This document shows, piece after piece, positions 38,598-46,586 of a stretch of DNA of 64,000 nt. The notes under the pieces are model-generated. The model was given only the letters and a program-made list of their open reading frames with translations, made no database searches and was not told the DNA's origin. Source of the stretch: Pseudocoprococcus catus. GTDB taxonomy: Bacteria > Bacillota > Clostridia > Lachnospirales > Lachnospiraceae. Each line of letters starts with the position of its first letter. Position 1 is the first letter of the stretch. The stretch lies in assembly GCF_019734885.1 (NCBI RefSeq), contig NZ_JAAXCM010000020.1, positions 272,800 to 336,799 on the forward strand, written 5' to 3'. The translations under genes were made by a program, and so were the position numbers.

Positions 38598-39077
38598 ATG
38601 GCTGTTAAGAAAAAATTTCCTTATCGTTCGGCATTGGTGGCTTGTAATGGAGGATGTCATGTACAGGAAGGTCAGAGCTGCGAAAATGGCTGTATCGGCT
38701 GCGGCATCTGCGTGTCAGTCTGTCCGTTCCAGGCCATTGCCATCAATGAGAATGGTGTGGCAGAAGTAGATGAAGCAAAATGTGTTGCCTGCGGCAAATG
38801 CGTGCGTGAATGTCCGAAACAGGTGATCCATATCCATGAATGTGCCAATTATATTGTAGTTCGCTGTTCTAACAAGCAGAATGGCAAAGAAGCCAGACAG
38901 GTCTGTTCGGCCAGCTGTATCGGCTGCGGTATCTGTGAGAAGACATGTACGGCAGGTGCCGTCAAAGTGACGGATCACTGTGCGGTCATTGATGAATCTG
39001 TCTGTCTCAGCTGCGGTATGTGTGTGGTGAAATGTCCGCGTCATGTGCTGACAGATTTAAGAGGAATTATCTGTTAG
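38598..39077 (+). CDS. RnfB-like polyferredoxin with four 4Fe-4S motifs
   Basis: 159 residues. Four CxxCxxCxxxC-type sets are visible: CIGCGICVSVCP, CVACGKCVRECP, CIGCGICEKTCT and CLSCGMCVVKCP. The opening ALVACNGGCHVQ and the order resemble the C-terminal part of RnfB. No membrane segment is seen, so it is probably cytoplasmic. Placed 2 nt after a molybdenum hydroxylase that lacks an FAD subunit, it is the likely electron carrier for that enzyme. Confidence 0.88.
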   Translation: MAVKKKFPYRSALVACNGGCHVQEGQSCENGCIGCGICVSVCPFQAIAINENGVAEVDEAKCVACGKCVRECPKQVIHIHECANYIVVRCSNKQNGKEARQVCSASCIGCGICEKTCTAGAVKVTDHCAVIDESVCLSCGMCVVKCPRHVLTDLRGIIC

Positions 39078-39130
39078 AATCGCATAGTGGGCGGTCAAAG
39101 CACAGATAAAGCACATATGATGAGGTTCGT

Positions 39131-39152
39131 TGGTCAGTGCTAGCGCTGTCCA
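39131..39152. repeat. Short palindrome upstream of rpsU
   Basis: TGG-T-CAGTGC-TA-GCGCTG-T-CCA, arms separated by TA with one T:T mismatch, 46 bp before the rpsU -35 box. It has no T-run on the + strand, so an operator is as likely as a terminator remnant. Confidence 0.4.
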
Positions 39153-39197
39153 TGAAAAAGGTTCATGAAAAAAGACGGATAGAGTGATAAAAAATAG

Positions 39198-39225
39198 TTG
39201 ACGAATTAAAAATTTATGGTATAAT
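39198..39225 (+). promoter_or_regulatory. Promoter of rpsU
   Basis: TTGACG (39198-39203), 16-bp spacer ending TGG, TATAAT (39220-39225). The leader forms a CAGTTGT (39251-39257) / ACAACTG (39271-39277) hairpin that directly abuts the GGAGGGAGGT ribosome site and may limit access to it. Confidence 0.78.
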
Positions 39226-39298
39226 GCTTTTAGTGCTATGAATATACCCACAGTTGTATCAGCACAATACACAACTGGAGGGAGGTAAGGTGTGAGCT

Positions 39299-39475
39299 AT
39301 GTCGAATGTAATCGTTAAAGAAAACGAAACTTTAGATAGTGCTTTACGCAGATTTAAAAGAAACTGCGCTAAAGCCGGTATCCAGCAGGAAATTCGCAAA
39401 AGAGAGCATTACGAAAAACCAAGCGTAAGACGTAAGAAGAAATCAGAGGCAGCTAGAAAACGTAAGTATAAATAA
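39299..39475 (+). CDS. rpsU: 30S ribosomal protein S21
   Basis: 58 residues, normal length: [20 protein letters not shown], then [20 protein letters not shown] and a basic tail. It is preceded by a strong ribosome site and framed by its own promoter and terminator. In Bacillus-like genomes yqeY, yqfC, yqfD and phoH follow soon after; here 9.3 kb of accessory DNA intervenes. Confidence 0.98.
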   Translation: MSNVIVKENETLDSALRRFKRNCAKAGIQQEIRKREHYEKPSVRRKKKSEAARKRKYK

Positions 39476-39508
39476 GCTGTAGTTCTCGTATTGCAGTATG
39501 AAAGAATC

Positions 39509-39545
39509 AAAGGGTTGTTTCCGTTTAGGAAGCAACCCTTTTTTC
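39509..39545 (+). terminator. Rho-independent terminator after rpsU
   Basis: AAAGGGTTGTTTCC (39509-39522) pairs with GGAAGCAACCCTTT (39528-39541), one G-U, loop GTTTA, then a T-run. Confidence 0.92.
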
Positions 39546-39600
39546 GATACATGATTCTAATAGATTATGGTTAAAGAACCTTTAAAATAGAAGGAGCGTT

Positions 39601-40560
39601 ATGGAAAGAGCATTTGTCATGTTGGCAGAACTTTTGCAGCAGGAGCAGTTTGAACTGCTTCTGCCGGAAGATGATGGGACGGAGAGCAGTGAAGATGGAG
39701 ATATCCGTCTGGTCTATCTGATGAATGATGCAGTGGAAAGTTTTCTTGTTTTTAAAGAAGCAAAAATGACTGGTAAGTATCTGAGAGACTATGAGGGTAT
39801 GCTGGACGCGACACTCAGCAAAGAGGAAGAAATTTATATTCTGACTGTATGGCAGGATGATCAGGCATTGACCATCTTTTTTAAGCAGTTGGAACTGGAA
39901 GCCCATCTCTATGAATATGGTACGGTAGCCCATTTCTGGGTGCCTGGATATGAATATCTGCGTCTTTTGGAGTATCAGATTGCCATTTTGAGGGACAAAT
40001 ATGATTATCTTGGAGAAAATTACTGCACGGATATAGAGAAGCAGCTGGTCCATCTGGCGGACTTTCCGCCGCTGAATTATACCTGTTATCCTGCGGTGCC
40101 GGAGAAATATCTTGTACCGAGAGGAGATGGATGGAGACCGACAAAGGCGGCCATTGATGTAATGATTGAGCTGGCAAAGGAAGTAAAAGATAAAAGCCTG
40201 GTTGGCGCTTTGCGGTTTTATAGATTATTTCATCATCGATGGGTGACAAAAAGAATTGCAAAAATGCTGCATCAGGCAAAACACCAACAATTGGTTGCGT
40301 TAATTTCGAATAAAGTAATAAAAGGAACATGCGGATATCCAAGGCGCCATTTTGATAATCCTACAGATAATGAGCTGAAAGATCAGATGACAAAAGCAGA
40401 AAAGCTGCAGAAGAAATTGCGATTGAATGGTTTGAAGACTGAAATTTACAGAGAAGAGCCTTTTACGACAGCAAAAGACAGTCTGGAATTTCATGTTTAT
40501 CTGATGATTGATGAAAAATGTGGGAAAAACAGGTATGTACGGATTGAGGAAGTAAAATAA
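39601..40560 (+). CDS. Hypothetical protein, Lachnospiraceae-type
   Basis: 319 residues with AAGGAGC upstream of the ATG. No signal peptide or membrane segment is seen. The N-terminal part is acidic (PEDDGTESSEDGD), and the middle holds VWQDDQALTIFFKQLELEAH and HFWVPGYEYLRLLEYQIAIL. The C-terminal half is basic, with RRHFDNPTDNELKDQMTKAE. I do not recognise the family with confidence. It is the first gene of the accessory segment after rpsU. Confidence 0.75.
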   Translation: MERAFVMLAELLQQEQFELLLPEDDGTESSEDGDIRLVYLMNDAVESFLVFKEAKMTGKYLRDYEGMLDATLSKEEEIYILTVWQDDQALTIFFKQLELEAHLYEYGTVAHFWVPGYEYLRLLEYQIAILRDKYDYLGENYCTDIEKQLVHLADFPPLNYTCYPAVPEKYLVPRGDGWRPTKAAIDVMIELAKEVKDKSLVGALRFYRLFHHRWVTKRIAKMLHQAKHQQLVALISNKVIKGTCGYPRRHFDNPTDNELKDQMTKAEKLQKKLRLNGLKTEIYREEPFTTAKDSLEFHVYLMIDEKCGKNRYVRIEEVK

Positions 40561-40695
40561 ATGTTACTTGGTCAGTCTTTTTGTCGCATATTGCGATTTT
40601 TAGAAGATGCAGATTTCCGGATGATGGCATACAGCCGCATCTTGAGGTTATTGTAGTCGCTTTGAAATATTAATTATGGTCGTAATAGAGAACTT

Positions 40696-41117
40696 ATGGA
40701 GAAGTGTCAGTCACTTCCTGATTATGTTGTTTTTGTGGATACTGTCAGAAGATATATCAACCAAGGTTATATAACCAGACGCGCTGTCGATATGGCGGTT
40801 GAAGAGTGTATTGCCAAAGATATTCTCAGAGAATTTTTGGTTCGCAACAAAACAGGAGTGATGAGAAAGCTGTTTGGTAAGGAAGATTGGGAACGTTATA
40901 AGCAACGGGAAATGAAAGTGTTGGCTGAAGAAACAGTGCGGCGGGTAGCCGAGGAGACAGATTTGATTTTTTGGATAAGCTTGAAGTAGTGCCGGAAGAC
41001 CTCAGAATAATAATAGAGAAGCAGAAGAATTCTGAGATACTCAGGAAGTGGAGCAAGTTGGCAGAGAGAGCAGAGTCAATTGAGGAATTTCAGAGGGAGC
41101 AGAAGAACATTATATAG
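40696..41117 (+). pseudogene. Broken Rpn/PD-(D/E)XK nuclease-transposase-like remnant
   Basis: An open frame from 40696 to 40989 (97 codons) matches the C-terminal region usual in Rpn-type proteins: FVDTVRRYINQGYITRRAVD and AVEECIAKDILREFLVRNKT. Its end (FWISLK) looks frameshifted. The frame starting near 40974 continues with KLEVVPEDLRIIIEKQ and KWSKLAERAESIEEF to a stop at 41115-41117, which fits the same protein's tail. The N-terminal nuclease domain is missing upstream (40561-40695 is non-coding). It is a 5'-truncated, frameshifted relic. Confidence 0.65.
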
Positions 41118-41140
41118 AAGTGGTATGTGAGAATAATAAG

Positions 41141-41187
41141 TCCCTTTAACCGGGTGATAATAAACTATATCTGGTTAAAGGGATTTT
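41141..41187. terminator. Bidirectional terminator between the nuclease relic and agrA
   Basis: TCCCTTTAACCGGGT (41141-41155) pairs with ATCTGGTTAAAGGGA (41169-41183), 15 positions with two G-U, followed by TTTT. It lies between convergent transcription units. Confidence 0.8.
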
Positions 41188-41191
41188 CGCA

Positions 41192-41947
41192 TTATAAGAG
41201 CAGGTGATTTTTGAGTTTTTTTCTGAGTTCGCCTTTTTTTCGGATAGACAATGGATAGCGGCTGTCATCACACATAATAATAACACTATCTTTGTAGTCA
41301 ATTTCTTTAATATTCATTAGATTGACAATGGTTGATCGATGGCAGCGGAAGAAGTGTTCGTTTAATTCTTTTTCCAGTGTGTTGAGCTGTTCGGGAAATT
41401 CAAGCAGCCTGTTTTTGCCGTGGAAAATAATTTTGTGGGTTGTATTAGATGTTTCAAAGGCAATGATTTCAGAATGGGGCACTGAAATTTGTTTACCATC
41501 TGGCATAGTTGCTGTGAAGATAGAGATATTATGTTGTGAGGAATGTGTATGTTTTTCATAGGCATTCAGAATGCATTCATGAATTTTGTTTTTCATCGTA
41601 TCGATATTATCTTTAACAATAAAGTCTAAAGCTTCCACTTTGTACTGATAGGTATAATAGCTCAGTTCAATATGCGATGTGACAAAGACAATGAAACATC
41701 TGGGCTCAATTTTTCGAATATTCTGTGCAAGCAGAAATCCATTTGTTTCAGGTGTGTTCAGGTCGATATCGAGAAAATATAATCCGCAATTGGAAGAATG
41801 TTGGGCTGCGGACAGAATGATAGCAGGATCATCGGTGGCGGTTGTAATTTGCATATCTAGTTGTTCAAATGCAATAAAATTATCAATTTGAGATTTTAAG
41901 TAATTACGTTGCTTTTCATTATCTTCACATATATAAATATCAATCAT
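41192..41947 (-). CDS. agrA: AgrA-like LytTR response regulator
   Basis: 251 residues from the ATG at 41947 (AAAGGA 10 nt upstream on the minus strand; a TTG three codons earlier is too close to that site). The receiver domain has ICEDNEKQRNYLKSQID and the phospho-acceptor Asp in LYFLDIDLNTPETNG. The C-terminal LytTR DNA-binding domain has HSEIIAFETSNTTHKI and FFRCHRSTIVNLMNIKEIDY. It is the regulator of the adjacent agr-type peptide signalling system. Confidence 0.92.
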   Translation of the reverse strand: MIDIYICEDNEKQRNYLKSQIDNFIAFEQLDMQITTATDDPAIILSAAQHSSNCGLYFLDIDLNTPETNGFLLAQNIRKIEPRCFIVFVTSHIELSYYTYQYKVEALDFIVKDNIDTMKNKIHECILNAYEKHTHSSQHNISIFTATMPDGKQISVPHSEIIAFETSNTTHKIIFHGKNRLLEFPEQLNTLEKELNEHFFRCHRSTIVNLMNIKEIDYKDSVIIMCDDSRYPLSIRKKGELRKKLKNHLLL

Positions 41948-42004
41948 AGAATCCAATTCCTTTCATTCAGTTGCTGGATAGGTCTGTGTTGGCAGATATC
42001 ATAG

Positions 42005-42034
42005 TACAGTAATTTCTATTCAGAGATTACTGTA
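42005..42034. promoter_or_regulatory. Inverted repeat in the agrA/agrB divergent region, candidate LytTR operator
   Basis: TACAGTAAT (42005-42013) and ATTACTGTA (42026-42034), perfect 9-bp arms 12 bp apart. A third copy, AACAGTAGT, is at 42044-42052, and a related ACAGTCAAT is at 44149-44157 before agrD. LytTR regulators such as AgrA bind ACAGTTAAG-like 9-mers, usually in pairs 12 bp apart. The resemblance is suggestive only. The rest of 41948-42238 is AT-rich non-coding DNA. Confidence 0.5.
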
Positions 42035-42176
42035 AATTTTAGAAACAGTAGTTGCTAAAGGTATTATAGCGTAAATTGATGACAGCGAGAACAAAAAAGA
42101 GCAATTGATAAAAAATCTTTCGTAAACGTAAAAAGAAAAACGTTCAGGAAATTAAAAGTTGCTTTTAGGATTAATT

Positions 42177-42206
42177 CTGACGGTATCAGTGATTATGCAA
42201 TATAAT
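42177..42206 (+). promoter_or_regulatory. Candidate promoter of agrB
   Basis: CTGACG (42177-42182), 18-bp spacer, TATAAT (42201-42206), 32 nt before the agrB ATG. The -35 box is poor, which would suit a promoter that needs an activator. Confidence 0.5.
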
Positions 42207-42238
42207 ACAGCTATACGAAAGATTAGGGAGGACACACA

Positions 42239-42787
42239 ATGTTAGAGAAAATTTCAATGAAAATGACTGATTTATGTGGAAAAAATATGAATTTAACGGA
42301 GACAGAACGCTTGACAATGTTTTTTGGTTTTGAGAATATGAATCATCAGATATTTTTATATAGTGTGATTGGTATGTCAGCATTTTGCTTGGGAATATTC
42401 GGATGGACACTACTATTTACAGTGGTATTTTCGATTCTCAGGTTATATGCAGGAGGCTGTCATTTAAAAACAAGTGCGGGATGTACTTTTGTAACCACTT
42501 TGTTGATGATTGGCGGGACTGAAATAGCGTTGAAAATGGATGGCTCCTTATTGGTCATGAATATCCTGTTTATCGTTAGTTTTATGCTGGTTCTTATACT
42601 GGCACCAAGGAGGACAGAAAATTATCCGCTAAGTGAAAGAGAATATATGAAGTTAAAGAAAGAATCTGCAGGGATAGTTATTGGATGCTGGGTATTAGCA
42701 ATCATTTCTCCAGATGTTTTTGGAAAAATGATTGCAATGGCGGTGTTAACAGAGGCTGTAACATTAATACCGAAACCTCATGCATAG
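42239..42787 (+). CDS. agrB: AgrB-like autoinducer-processing membrane peptidase
   Basis: 182 residues. The catalytic signature RLYAGGCHLKTSAGC (about residues 68-82) contains His75 and Cys82 with the spacing of AgrB cysteine peptidases. Several membrane segments follow (about 45-67, 84-92, 100-120, 145-175). It cleaves the AgrD precursor and forms the thiolactone. Its last 10 bp overlap the 3' end of agrC on the other strand. Here agrB is transcribed apart from agrD. Confidence 0.92.
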   Translation: MLEKISMKMTDLCGKNMNLTETERLTMFFGFENMNHQIFLYSVIGMSAFCLGIFGWTLLFTVVFSILRLYAGGCHLKTSAGCTFVTTLLMIGGTEIALKMDGSLLVMNILFIVSFMLVLILAPRRTENYPLSEREYMKLKKESAGIVIGCWVLAIISPDVFGKMIAMAVLTEAVTLIPKPHA

Positions 42788-44088
42788 ATATGAAGAATTT
42801 GCATAAATGTATGCTCCTGTGTACGTGTATCCAGAAACAGGTTATCGTGGTGACTGATAATTTGGGCAACATTGTATAAGCCAATGCCGCGACTGCTGCC
42901 TTTTGTAGAGGTACCTGCCTGAGAAAGTGATGCTAATTGCAGATGATAATCAATAAAACTGTTTGTGATGAAAAAGACAGTTTCTTTTTCATCTTTGATA
43001 ATGACAAAGCTAAGTTTTGGGGCATCTGTTTCCAGTGCAGCTTCGATAGCATTGTCAAGGAAGATACCGAGCATACGGACAAGATCAATGATATCGGTAT
43101 TAATCTGCTCAATAGGCTGATCGATTTCAATTGAAACATCAATACCCATTTCCTGAGCATAGATAATCTTAGCAGTAATCATGCTTTTTAATTCGACAAT
43201 ATGCAGGTTGGCCAGACGTGTGATATGGTAATTCTGTGGTTCCAATTGCTTTGTCAAGGGAAGAATATTTTGGATAAAATAGGACGAGAGACCATCCATA
43301 TCACGGGTATCAATATATTCATAGAGTGTTAGGAGAATATTGGAATAGTCATGTTTAAAAGAACGCAGACTATTATAAAGAGATTCAACCTGAGCGGTAT
43401 ATTGCTGAAGTGTTTGAAACGATTCTTGTTTCATTTGCATTTCAGCTTCTTTTTTGTATATCTGTATAGCTCGTATTACTGCCCACAGAGAAATAAAGAA
43501 ATAGGCGCAAAAAATAAAAGTGTTGAAATAAATCACTTTCGGTGAATAACCAACCTGTTGTCCTTCTGCTATATTGATGACAAACAGTAAAAGGGTGAGT
43601 ATTAATTGCAGGCAGATTAAGAAAACCGTTCCCGTTGGGAGCTTAATTATATTCAATCGTTGGTAAATCTGATTAAATACATGAAGTAAAAATTTACATA
43701 TAAAGTAATCTGATATGATTGTGAATCCAATCAGCGCTAAAAAATAATAATGATTTTCTTGAAGCGAAGCAACATCAATATGCCAGAATATCCAGATTAA
43801 TGTAGTAAGAATATTATCCCATAATACATTGAACAGATAGTCAAGGATTAAAAGTACGATATTTTGAATGCGTTGAGGATTAATTAAAGCAAGATATGTA
43901 CCCGTTGTAAATAACAGAAGCAGAACGCCTATATTGCCGGTGAAAAAGGAAATAAGGCAGAGATTACAGAAAATGATTAGATAAAGGCATATTTTTTGCA
44001 ATCTTGAGAGCTTAAAAGGAAGCCAGATAAGTAAGGGAATAAGATAAATAATTGCAGTCAAAAAAAGTGTTATTAATGAATACAGCAT
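42778..44088 (-). CDS. agrC: AgrC-like sensor histidine kinase (GHKL type)
   Basis: 436 residues from the ATG at 44088, which follows AGGAG on the minus strand; a longer in-frame start at 44130 lacks such a site. The N-terminal half is a multi-pass membrane sensor of about seven segments. The kinase core has the phospho-His in LRSFKHDYSNILLTL, the N-box LGIFLDNAIEAALETD and the G-box SSRGIGLYNVAQIISHHDN. It most likely senses the peptide made from agrD by AgrB and phosphorylates AgrA. Confidence 0.92.
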   Translation of the reverse strand: MLYSLITLFLTAIIYLIPLLIWLPFKLSRLQKICLYLIIFCNLCLISFFTGNIGVLLLLFTTGTYLALINPQRIQNIVLLILDYLFNVLWDNILTTLIWIFWHIDVASLQENHYYFLALIGFTIISDYFICKFLLHVFNQIYQRLNIIKLPTGTVFLICLQLILTLLLFVINIAEGQQVGYSPKVIYFNTFIFCAYFFISLWAVIRAIQIYKKEAEMQMKQESFQTLQQYTAQVESLYNSLRSFKHDYSNILLTLYEYIDTRDMDGLSSYFIQNILPLTKQLEPQNYHITRLANLHIVELKSMITAKIIYAQEMGIDVSIEIDQPIEQINTDIIDLVRMLGIFLDNAIEAALETDAPKLSFVIIKDEKETVFFITNSFIDYHLQLASLSQAGTSTKGSSRGIGLYNVAQIISHHDNLFLDTRTQEHTFMQILHIYA

Positions 44089-44308
44089 TTTAAATTCTCC
44101 TAAAAAATAGTTAAAAAATGATAAAGCCATTATAGCGCAAAAAAATCAACAGTCAATCCTTAAAATTTGGTTATGAATGAACGCTACAAAAATGAACATT
44201 ATCGTTTGGGATAGGAACGCCTAATACACAAAAATGTCTGTTTAAATCTTCTTTAATGTATTAAGAAAAACATATGTTACTCTAATTATGAAAGGAGGCG
44301 TAAAACAT

Positions 44309-44437
44309 ATGGAAAAACTAATATATTTAGCAGAAAAAGCAGGAAAAGCTGCTATTAAAATGGGAAAACAGTCTGTTCAGAAAAGTCCTATCTGTGGCTT
44401 GTTTGAACCTAGGATTCCTAAGCAACTGAAAAAGTAA
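44309..44437 (+). CDS. agrD: AgrD-like cyclic lactone autoinducer precursor
   Basis: 42 residues, ATG at 44309, with AAAGGAGG upstream (44291-44298). It has the three-part AgrD layout: an amphipathic basic N terminus (MEKLIYLAEKAGKAAIKMGK), a core with one Cys (SPICGLF), and a C-terminal tail EPRIPKQLKK that fits the EP/QP-x-x-P-x-L-K tail of clostridial AgrD peptides. It lies between agrC and the secreted protein gene (33-nt gap to its start), and agrB/agrC/agrA are adjacent. Confidence 0.82.
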   Translation: MEKLIYLAEKAGKAAIKMGKQSVQKSPICGLFEPRIPKQLKK

Positions 44438-44470
44438 CGAAAAACAAGAGTAAAAGTAGGAGAGATGAAA

Positions 44471-44887
44471 ATGAAGAAACGATTTCTTTCAGCGTTATGT
44501 GTATGCTTATGTTTGATGGGAACTACAGTAACGGCATTTGCCAATAATCATCAGGATTCAACATTACCGACTAAATTTATATCCTATACAACTTGGGCGG
44601 ATACCGCAAATCGTAGTAAGACAGATGATAGTTCAGTTTATATTAAGAATACTTCTGGTATGGATTTGTGGGTAGTTGTTAGATCGTCTAGTGGTGTAAA
44701 TTGCACCTATAATGAACATGCAATTGTAGGAAAAGGTTCATGGTTGATGCATAATACAGTTTACGAAAAAGGATATAAATCTTGTAATTTACATATATCA
44801 ACAGCTAAAACTAGCGTTAGCGGTAAACTGAGTGGCGCTTGGAGCCCGGATAGTGCGGGACCTTATGATTATGCTAATCCATTTTAA
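44471..44887 (+). CDS. Small secreted two-cysteine protein, possible antimicrobial or signal
   Basis: 138 residues from the ATG at 44471 (TAGGAGAG upstream; an ATG two codons earlier is too close to that site). A clear signal peptide ends in AFA after residue 24, leaving about 114 residues with two cysteines (78 and 105) that could form a disulfide. The motifs NTVYEKGYKSCNLHIS and SGAWSPDSAG resemble small secreted Firmicutes proteins of unknown function. It follows agrD and precedes an ABC transporter. A bacteriocin-like role is an inference from context. Confidence 0.8.
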   Translation: MKKRFLSALCVCLCLMGTTVTAFANNHQDSTLPTKFISYTTWADTANRSKTDDSSVYIKNTSGMDLWVVVRSSSGVNCTYNEHAIVGKGSWLMHNTVYEKGYKSCNLHISTAKTSVSGKLSGAWSPDSAGPYDYANPF

Positions 44888-44913
44888 TCAAGTGGTGTAA
44901 CCCAAATAAAATT

Positions 44914-44953
44914 ATCAGGATATTGGATTACTTTAAGAATCTAATATCCTGAT
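44914..44953 (+). repeat. 16-bp hairpin after the secreted-protein gene
   Basis: ATCAGGATATTGGATT (44914-44929) pairs with AATCTAATATCCTGAT (44938-44953), one G-U, loop of 8. It has no T-run. It probably stabilises the upstream mRNA and gives higher expression of the secreted protein than of the transporter genes. Confidence 0.7.
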
Positions 44954-45006
44954 ATATAGATAAAGAGTTTAATATGAAATGGATTATCGGAGGAGTTGAA
45001 AAATTG

Positions 45007-45729
45007 ATGAGATCTTCAAAAAATCAAAAAACAAAGATTGCAGCTGTAATTTTATGTATGAGTATTTTGCTGTCAGCGTGTTCAACAGAAAATATGATTC
45101 GGCTCTTATCTGCAGATAAGAATATAAAGGATACCAGTGATGATACTAGCGGTCAACAGATGACTTATACAGAAGATGACAGCACACATCATCAAATAGG
45201 AGACTCTTTTGAAGTGGCAGCACCCACACAGGATGACCAGAATAATATTGGTTATATATGTACAGTAGAAAGTGTCCAATATTATTCTAGTGTGGCTGAT
45301 GAAGAAATTGATCAGACAAAATTAGAAGATAGTGTGGAGTACTATACCGATGAAGAGCCTCAGACGGTTGAAAAGAATGAGTATAAGCAATATGGTATAG
45401 TTCTGTGTAAAATGAAGCTTAAAAATATTAATATGCCGGAAGACTATAATATTACAGAATGTGCTTTTACAAGTGTGGATGAGAATAAAAATGTACATCT
45501 GATTTCAATGCCGGTGTATTTCGATGCACAAGAGAAAAATGAAGAAGATGGGAAAGAATATCACTGCGAAATACCGGTTGGCGAAGAGAGGGAAATTGTG
45601 ATTGGGTGGCTGGTAAATCTTAATCAATATCCAGCGGATAGTTTGTATGTTCAAGTGCCATATGGTGCAGATGATGAGTGGGTAAATTATGTACAATTGA
45701 ATTTGCAGACAGAAGGGAAACAGGAATGA
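45007..45729 (+). CDS. Lipoprotein associated with the ABC transporter
   Basis: 240 residues. The start is the ATG at 45007, with GGAGGAG 11 nt upstream; the adjacent TTG at 45004 is an alternative. The signal peptide ends in the lipobox ILLSACS. The exported part is acidic and probably beta-rich, with GDSFEVAAP, QYGIVLCKMKLKNINMPEDY and VGEEREIVIGWLVNL. I do not recognise the family with confidence. Its stop overlaps the next start (ATGA), so it is coupled to the permease and may be its extracytoplasmic or immunity partner. Confidence 0.78.
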   Translation: MRSSKNQKTKIAAVILCMSILLSACSTENMIRLLSADKNIKDTSDDTSGQQMTYTEDDSTHHQIGDSFEVAAPTQDDQNNIGYICTVESVQYYSSVADEEIDQTKLEDSVEYYTDEEPQTVEKNEYKQYGIVLCKMKLKNINMPEDYNITECAFTSVDENKNVHLISMPVYFDAQEKNEEDGKEYHCEIPVGEEREIVIGWLVNLNQYPADSLYVQVPYGADDEWVNYVQLNLQTEGKQE

Positions 45730-46586
45730 AAAATGTTTTGAAATTAGAAATGGAAAAGGCATTGAAGAACAGAATGTTTTTACTGTCATTAATTATTGGA
45801 ATAATTCCAGCTGTTATGAGTGCGATGTATAATATTTTAAATACAATGCAAAGCATATCAAGTTTGAAAGAAATATATGATACACCGAGTTACTATATAG
45901 AAGGGTTTTCACTGATGAATAGCTGGATGGGAGGCGAAGCTTATTCGCTTGGATCAGCCATATTTTTTTATATATGCCCTTTGATTGTGGCGCTGCCCTA
46001 TGGCTGGTCCTATTGTGAAGAAAAAAGAAGAGGTTATCGTCAATTGGTGATTACCAAATGCGGAAGAAGAGCTTATGTTGCTGCGAAATATATGGCCGTA
46101 TTTTGTACGGGAGGGCTTGCAATAATTATTCCGCTATTATTGAATTTGTTGTTGATCGCACTTTTTATACCGATGATACGTCCATTCCCTTCGTTTATAG
46201 ATATGTATGGTGTGACAAGTTATGATTTGATGTCGGAATTGTACTTTAATCATCCGCTTTGGTATATTTTTAGTTATATTTTGCTTGATTTCATTTTTGG
46301 CGGTTTGATTGCATGTTTGGCATTTGTATTTTCTGCATTTGTGAAATATAAAGTATTATCTGTTATATTACCGATGTTTGTATGCCTGGGTATAAATTAT
46401 ATCGAGAATTTTATATATACAGATCCTTCTGGACATTTGTATCATGAATTATCACCATTGTATTTTCTGCGTGCGGTCAGTACAGTATATCCTGCAAGTT
46501 GGAATATTATTTTGACAGAAGGGTGTATATTGCTGTTTGTGTTATGTGTGATGGGCGTAAAGGAGGCTCATTGTGAGATTTATTAA
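45726..46586 (+). CDS. ABC transporter permease, ABC-2 type (first)
   Basis: 286 residues from the ATG at 45726. About six membrane segments are arranged as in ABC-2 exporters or immunity permeases. The first opens after a short basic cytoplasmic start (KNVLKLEMEKALKNRMFLLS). A large loop follows with NSWMGGEAYSLGSAI, then YCEEKRRGYRQLVITKCGRR before the third. It overlaps the second permease by 14 nt. Substrate is unknown; context suggests a peptide. Confidence 0.82.
   Translation: MKNVLKLEMEKALKNRMFLLSLIIGIIPAVMSAMYNILNTMQSISSLKEIYDTPSYYIEGFSLMNSWMGGEAYSLGSAIFFYICPLIVALPYGWSYCEEKRRGYRQLVITKCGRRAYVAAKYMAVFCTGGLAIIIPLLLNLLLIALFIPMIRPFPSFIDMYGVTSYDLMSELYFNHPLWYIFSYILLDFIFGGLIACLAFVFSAFVKYKVLSVILPMFVCLGINYIENFIYTDPSGHLYHELSPLYFLRAVSTVYPASWNIILTEGCILLFVLCVMGVKEAHCEIY

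Noticed and set aside
40696-40989. 97-codon frame as an intact small gene
   Set aside because: It matches only an interior part of Rpn-type proteins, its end is out of register, and the expected tail continues in another frame; treated as a pseudogene.
44471-44887. Lactococcin-972-type bacteriocin
   Set aside because: The short secreted protein with ABC neighbours fits the idea, but sequence motifs and the two-permease layout do not match that family.
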